From Elusimicrobiota bacterium (GTDB taxonomy: Bacteria; Elusimicrobiota; Elusimicrobia; UBA1565; UBA9628), in contig JAGWMT010000047.1 of assembly GCA_028871595.1 (NCBI GenBank), positions 1 to 16,023 of the forward strand: 16,023 nt of DNA, given 5' to 3'. The translations under genes were made by a program, and so were the position numbers. Positions 15,401 to 16,023 of the stretch are shown piece after piece; position 1 is the stretch's first letter; every line of letters starts with the position of its first letter. The notes below the pieces were generated by a model that was not told the DNA's origin, did no database searches, and worked only from the letters and a program-made list of their open reading frames with translations.

Positions 15401-16023
15401 GTGTTCCGCGAGATGAAGGACGACATGCAGGGTTTCGCTCTGAATGAGGCATTGAAGAGCGACGACCCCGCCGTTTGGAAGCCGGCGCAGGAGAAGCTTC
15501 TGCGCATGGTGGAAGGGGAGTCCGCGCTGAAGTTCGCGGTCAAGGTTCCGAAGCTGCTCTACGAGGTCTTCACCGGCAAGGACGTGGACATCCCTCTCAA
15601 CGAGATGGGCCTGACCCGCCTGCACGCGGCCAAGATGCTCAAGGCCCTGCTCGCCGATCCCACGATTCCGACCAGCCAGCGCGACAATCTGTTCTGGAGC
15701 CTGACGTCTTCCCTGATCTCCCCCGGAAAAACGGGGCGCAGCTCCTGGGTGCGCACCGAGCTGCTTCGTCAGCTGCGCGGCTTCTTCGAGGACCCGGCCG
15801 GCATCCGGGTGGACAACCGCACCGGCAAGATCAACGTCGTCCACAACGGCCAGTGGTTCGAGTCCATGGACAACGAAAGCCGCCGCTTCTGGGAGCTGGA
15901 GTACGGCGTGGACCTGACCTTGCCCTACACGAACCAGTCCATCAGCACCATCAACGACGTGCTCAAGGACAAGAAGGGCCGCTTCATCTCCTTCTCGGGC
16001 ACGGCCGGAGAGAAGCTGCGCGA
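9335..16023 (+). CDS. Giant exported protein with a SecA-like DEAD ATPase domain (3' end outside window)
   Basis: At least 2,229 residues, still open at the window end. Residues 1-28 are a Sec signal peptide (MKPLWSR, hydrophobic core, cleavage at AFA|GD). Residues about 30-600 are mostly soluble and helical. Residues about 630-960 contain several Gly/Ala-rich, moderately hydrophobic stretches that could touch or cross a membrane. Residues about 960-1380 are helical again. The SecA-like core follows: a possible Q residue (Q1385), Walker A KTGGGKT (1413-1419), a motif Ia-like LTVQSNLEAQA, and Walker B ILGDEMDG with D1499 and E1500. About 720 mostly helical and coiled-coil residues intervene, then NQSISTI and FISFSGTAGEKL (S2221-A2224), matching the SecA NQTLASIT...MTGTA segment. 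Known SecA is a cytoplasmic motor of about 900 residues without a signal peptide, so this is not the housekeeping copy. The second nucleotide-binding domain should lie beyond the window. The assignment to the SecA-like DEAD superfamily is fairly secure; the biological role is unknown. Confidence 0.9.
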   Translation, partial: MKPLWSRCLASVLSGAIVLGAVPPAAFAGDGRAVTPAAAMEQMKSWGVYKGDDDVLRTYLTDGKKLTPLGQAIYKSLVMAHGTAALGARGAVEEVQGMQPALDRLRQNGPYDQKRAQGVERALQSFQKSFGEADAAAADGSVESDFQAGAEREAAMTGAAVADAPKKSDTIQVPTKDGFEFWDKKGLAFRINKNNATTYSRELQKIQRIYNQSRPPRVAFIPETGRYNSQMFDYSYFLMKNQYDALVEGMRRDRTIALAELLGVSGKYREDMWFTDKRIQADLETLARHQTYNHDGQDFNVLELVNAKFKQREYYLQEAGAGVTKYKKLVDALKSKLGLIPKLGAGASDAQIDKVADQIVDQMAAQAGGSNDGNGVNPVISDAQVQNLGLAEQYAKRFLTLGVLETQSFYVKNQIERLDPSSPDAEQVMKAIDHMDLTVQEKLRYKKRAQEMVDRLKALTDILEKTRTALHSSDYAENMDNVSAVLASSQRELGQLSTDYAMFVEVPSVSYLSKEQTDVSWMNWASRWGVRPLYGAANSLVGGDYRSTMDAIKKDEPKYTAIARQIAAGDIAGARQAVIAMNPDAIKGAFSVALGGDPARITDSARLSAALKVGHERIAGVFETNKWLDSTGNFITWSVDVALLAPALRMGASGLAGRLAAYTGEAGESSSLARFALVRRPAIFVRESLLHTADRLGKLDADPVMIAGKTNNVALRKMLGFGARVVTAAGRQASFTAMSGGISGAFTLGSHLWDEGTSKLLGPGQTATINDAAERLFNGGSTRTINIPIIGGLGLTPGDSMFNSDFRGAVDAFWTGAKGGIWWANSPIEVGGIPVFHPAMLGYVNLMPTTAFRGTRFMRYAEAFGARGVAGATISSAKMLFGKSGAAAAEETVQKGFLEKMAATGKLGGTAAFGLSMFDNVAKYSLFSYGAEGLASEYAYHWGERTEPNEERRIKAANAFGQKALASPAWLLIPAYSAHPQTEAALSMRSGEGAQQYRELGMDHLIANAADGARLRFIKTPETPLSQKFFEFTYKGPETSDYFLVTSEIKREAIKNQMLHGLGGENATMAQVNPMKFYRVTKMEDGADAVNLKVNDEVRLVAHQDFVEALLADPARAGRVLDAKLGTEVEGFGRVTPEVKKDVAVALFSSEMQTGKPMPKELAGKVGELLKSYLDANRMVQPAAEGLVAALAAAPAKSEALDAALKDALTKSSEWKEHQSSQRPYTELVKELRGDADALHASGKLTKAEYDVLTGVYDYLDAIEGRFNAFNNVAMTRKLADESLEALKTEHAANPAVMRMLNEFSTALDKWSQGRPDGETVDRPGVETPYKRMLAAMTKDLEKARPNLSEADFATLKGAIGDMASAPWVLHDSKGTALANWKPEQFESLMGAMSSIATQGRAGNTVRLFQMLKTGGGKTMLTFEGLLPLVEADAAKNKVQPMFLTVQSNLEAQARMEFIAFKKIGSSLKFDTYEGFKTKIAEGKMKGRTALRDYWILGDEMDGAALQPALTIGQVSGGISKRSPIFNRIDEIDSTMSSRLNAARDARDTRTLTEARRVLNEVGDLDVFHVQDAGFFNRPGEAKTPDQLKLESRLRANREYGSRALDAKVEAIKLEAAARDLQSASGPESRAKAEAEIRSRAAKLDALLGEVPARENAKVEPARQGLKRLIEGLASSPAAADAAGAKSSLIGKLFAKPGATPESRTREVLISDLEAGFALQENILGLGGSEDGLRRLALDADTRGAELEGRIERLKVRRQAAQGSKEPGAAAEAKAIGEELALAGRELAIVDRFRSEDAGQRLSGLQEKLAAAEGEPGQATAGQIADWRSKAAKYQAALPEELRPAAAQRAKALARLYGIGGEIKVLDGRIAEATRKVENVEALTAQRDALEGDYATTRAEINRLKNDLTAGVADGDLGGMMRRLDVLNAETRRLEGDVQAAKARGERAGPASSRLAEARSEHDAVLEAACGEVGRRLAASADDVLALAKEGKDGWQDSAGRLLERRREMMEAFAGGENPMYTVFREMKDDMQGFALNEALKSDDPAVWKPAQEKLLRMVEGESALKFAVKVPKLLYEVFTGKDVDIPLNEMGLTRLHAAKMLKALLADPTIPTSQRDNLFWSLTSSLISPGKTGRSSWVRTELLRQLRGFFEDPAGIRVDNRTGKINVVHNGQWFESMDNESRRFWELEYGVDLTLPYTNQSISTINDVLKDKKGRFISFSGTAGEKLR
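13481..13861 (+). other. First half of the SecA-like ATPase core (Walker A to Walker B)
   Basis: Encodes residues about 1383-1509. Q1385 lies 33 residues before the Walker lysine K1418, somewhat further than the SecA Q motif. Walker A reads KTGGGKT where SecA usually has RTGEGKT or KTGEGKT. The next strand, MFLTVQSNLEAQARMEF, parallels SecA VVTVNDYLARRDAEW. Walker B, ILGDEMDGAALQPALTI, parallels SecA VDEVDSILIDEARTPLI, keeping the DE pair and the final Asp of the motif. The spacing from Walker A to Walker B is about 82 residues, against about 100 in SecA. Confidence 0.75.
14548..15307 (+). other. Coiled-coil region inserted in the SecA-like core
   Basis: Encodes residues about 1739-1991, a long run of Glu/Arg/Ala/Leu-rich heptad-like sequence with few prolines; a shorter similar stretch precedes it (about 1590-1675). 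It lies between Walker B and the SGTA motif, where SecA carries its preprotein-crosslinking domain. The coiled-coil call is by eye, not computed. Confidence 0.6.
15839..16023 (+). other. SecA-like segment ending at the SGTA motif
   Basis: Encodes residues about 2169-2229. The order Trp-rich segment (GQWFES), FWELEYGVDL, NQSISTI and FISFSGTAGEKL follows the SecA order GRRWSDGLHQAVEAKEGV, NQTLASIT and MTGTA. This supports true SecA relatedness rather than a generic P-loop. The window ends five residues after SGTA. Confidence 0.65.

Noticed and set aside
9233..15844. A minus-strand open frame of 2,203 codons opposite the giant gene
   Set aside because: Its codons align exactly with the sense codons, so its stops correspond to sense TTA, CTA and TCA, which this GC-ending gene avoids. 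The translation is low-complexity Arg/Gly/Ala/Val/His/Leu with no domain, while the sense frame has a signal peptide and ATPase motifs. The other long minus-strand frames in the window look like shadows of the same codon bias.
9335..16023. Annotating the giant gene as the housekeeping preprotein translocase SecA
   Set aside because: SecA is about 900 residues, lacks a signal peptide and has Walker A near residue 100. Here Walker A is at residue 1413 after a signal peptide, with a long insert in the core.

Overview
The window carries six genes, all on the + strand. The two outermost run off the ends. The DNA is GC-rich (about two thirds by eye, not computed) with strongly GC-ending codons. The Sec signal peptides, membrane-anchored proteins with long Gly/Ala/Ser/Thr linkers, and cysteine-rich extracytoplasmic domains suggest a diderm (Gram-negative) bacterium. 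The two readable promoters are sigma-70 type. The phylum cannot be fixed from this sequence. A GC-rich member of Elusimicrobiota or a similar poorly cultured phylum is only a guess.

Region 1 (1-6485) encodes four proteins that look like envelope components. The first (5' truncated, 1-558) ends in a transmembrane hairpin. The second (575-2296) has a Lys-rich N-terminus, one transmembrane segment, a long linker and a C-terminal hairpin like that of the first. The third (2387-3907) is a signal-anchored protein with a cysteine-rich C-terminus and has its own promoter at 2336-2364. The fourth (3924-6485) is another single-pass protein with a six-cysteine cluster and a long C-terminal region whose base composition differs from its N-terminal half. 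Gaps of 16 bp separate genes 1/2 and genes 3/4.

Region 2 (6563-9202) encodes an 879-residue secreted protein of unknown function with two cysteines near each end. A strong intrinsic terminator at 9216-9265 follows it.

Region 3 (9335-16023) starts from its own promoter (9282-9310). It encodes at least 2,229 residues of a giant protein that has a clear Sec signal peptide and, about 1,400 residues in, a SecA-like DEAD ATPase domain. That domain shows a Walker A KTGGGKT, a Walker B GDEMD and, at the very end of the window, the NQSISTI...SGTA segment matching the end of SecA nucleotide-binding domain 1. Between Walker B and SGTA, where SecA has its roughly 150-residue preprotein-crosslinking domain, this protein has about 720 residues, largely predicted coiled coil. 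A SecA-type motor carrying its own export signal, next to a set of cysteine-rich envelope proteins, is the most interesting thing here and could be part of an undescribed envelope or secretion machine. That joint role is inference from co-location. Only the SecA-like core is recognisable by family. No tRNA, rRNA, CRISPR array, insertion sequence or intergenic stretch over 300 bp is visible.
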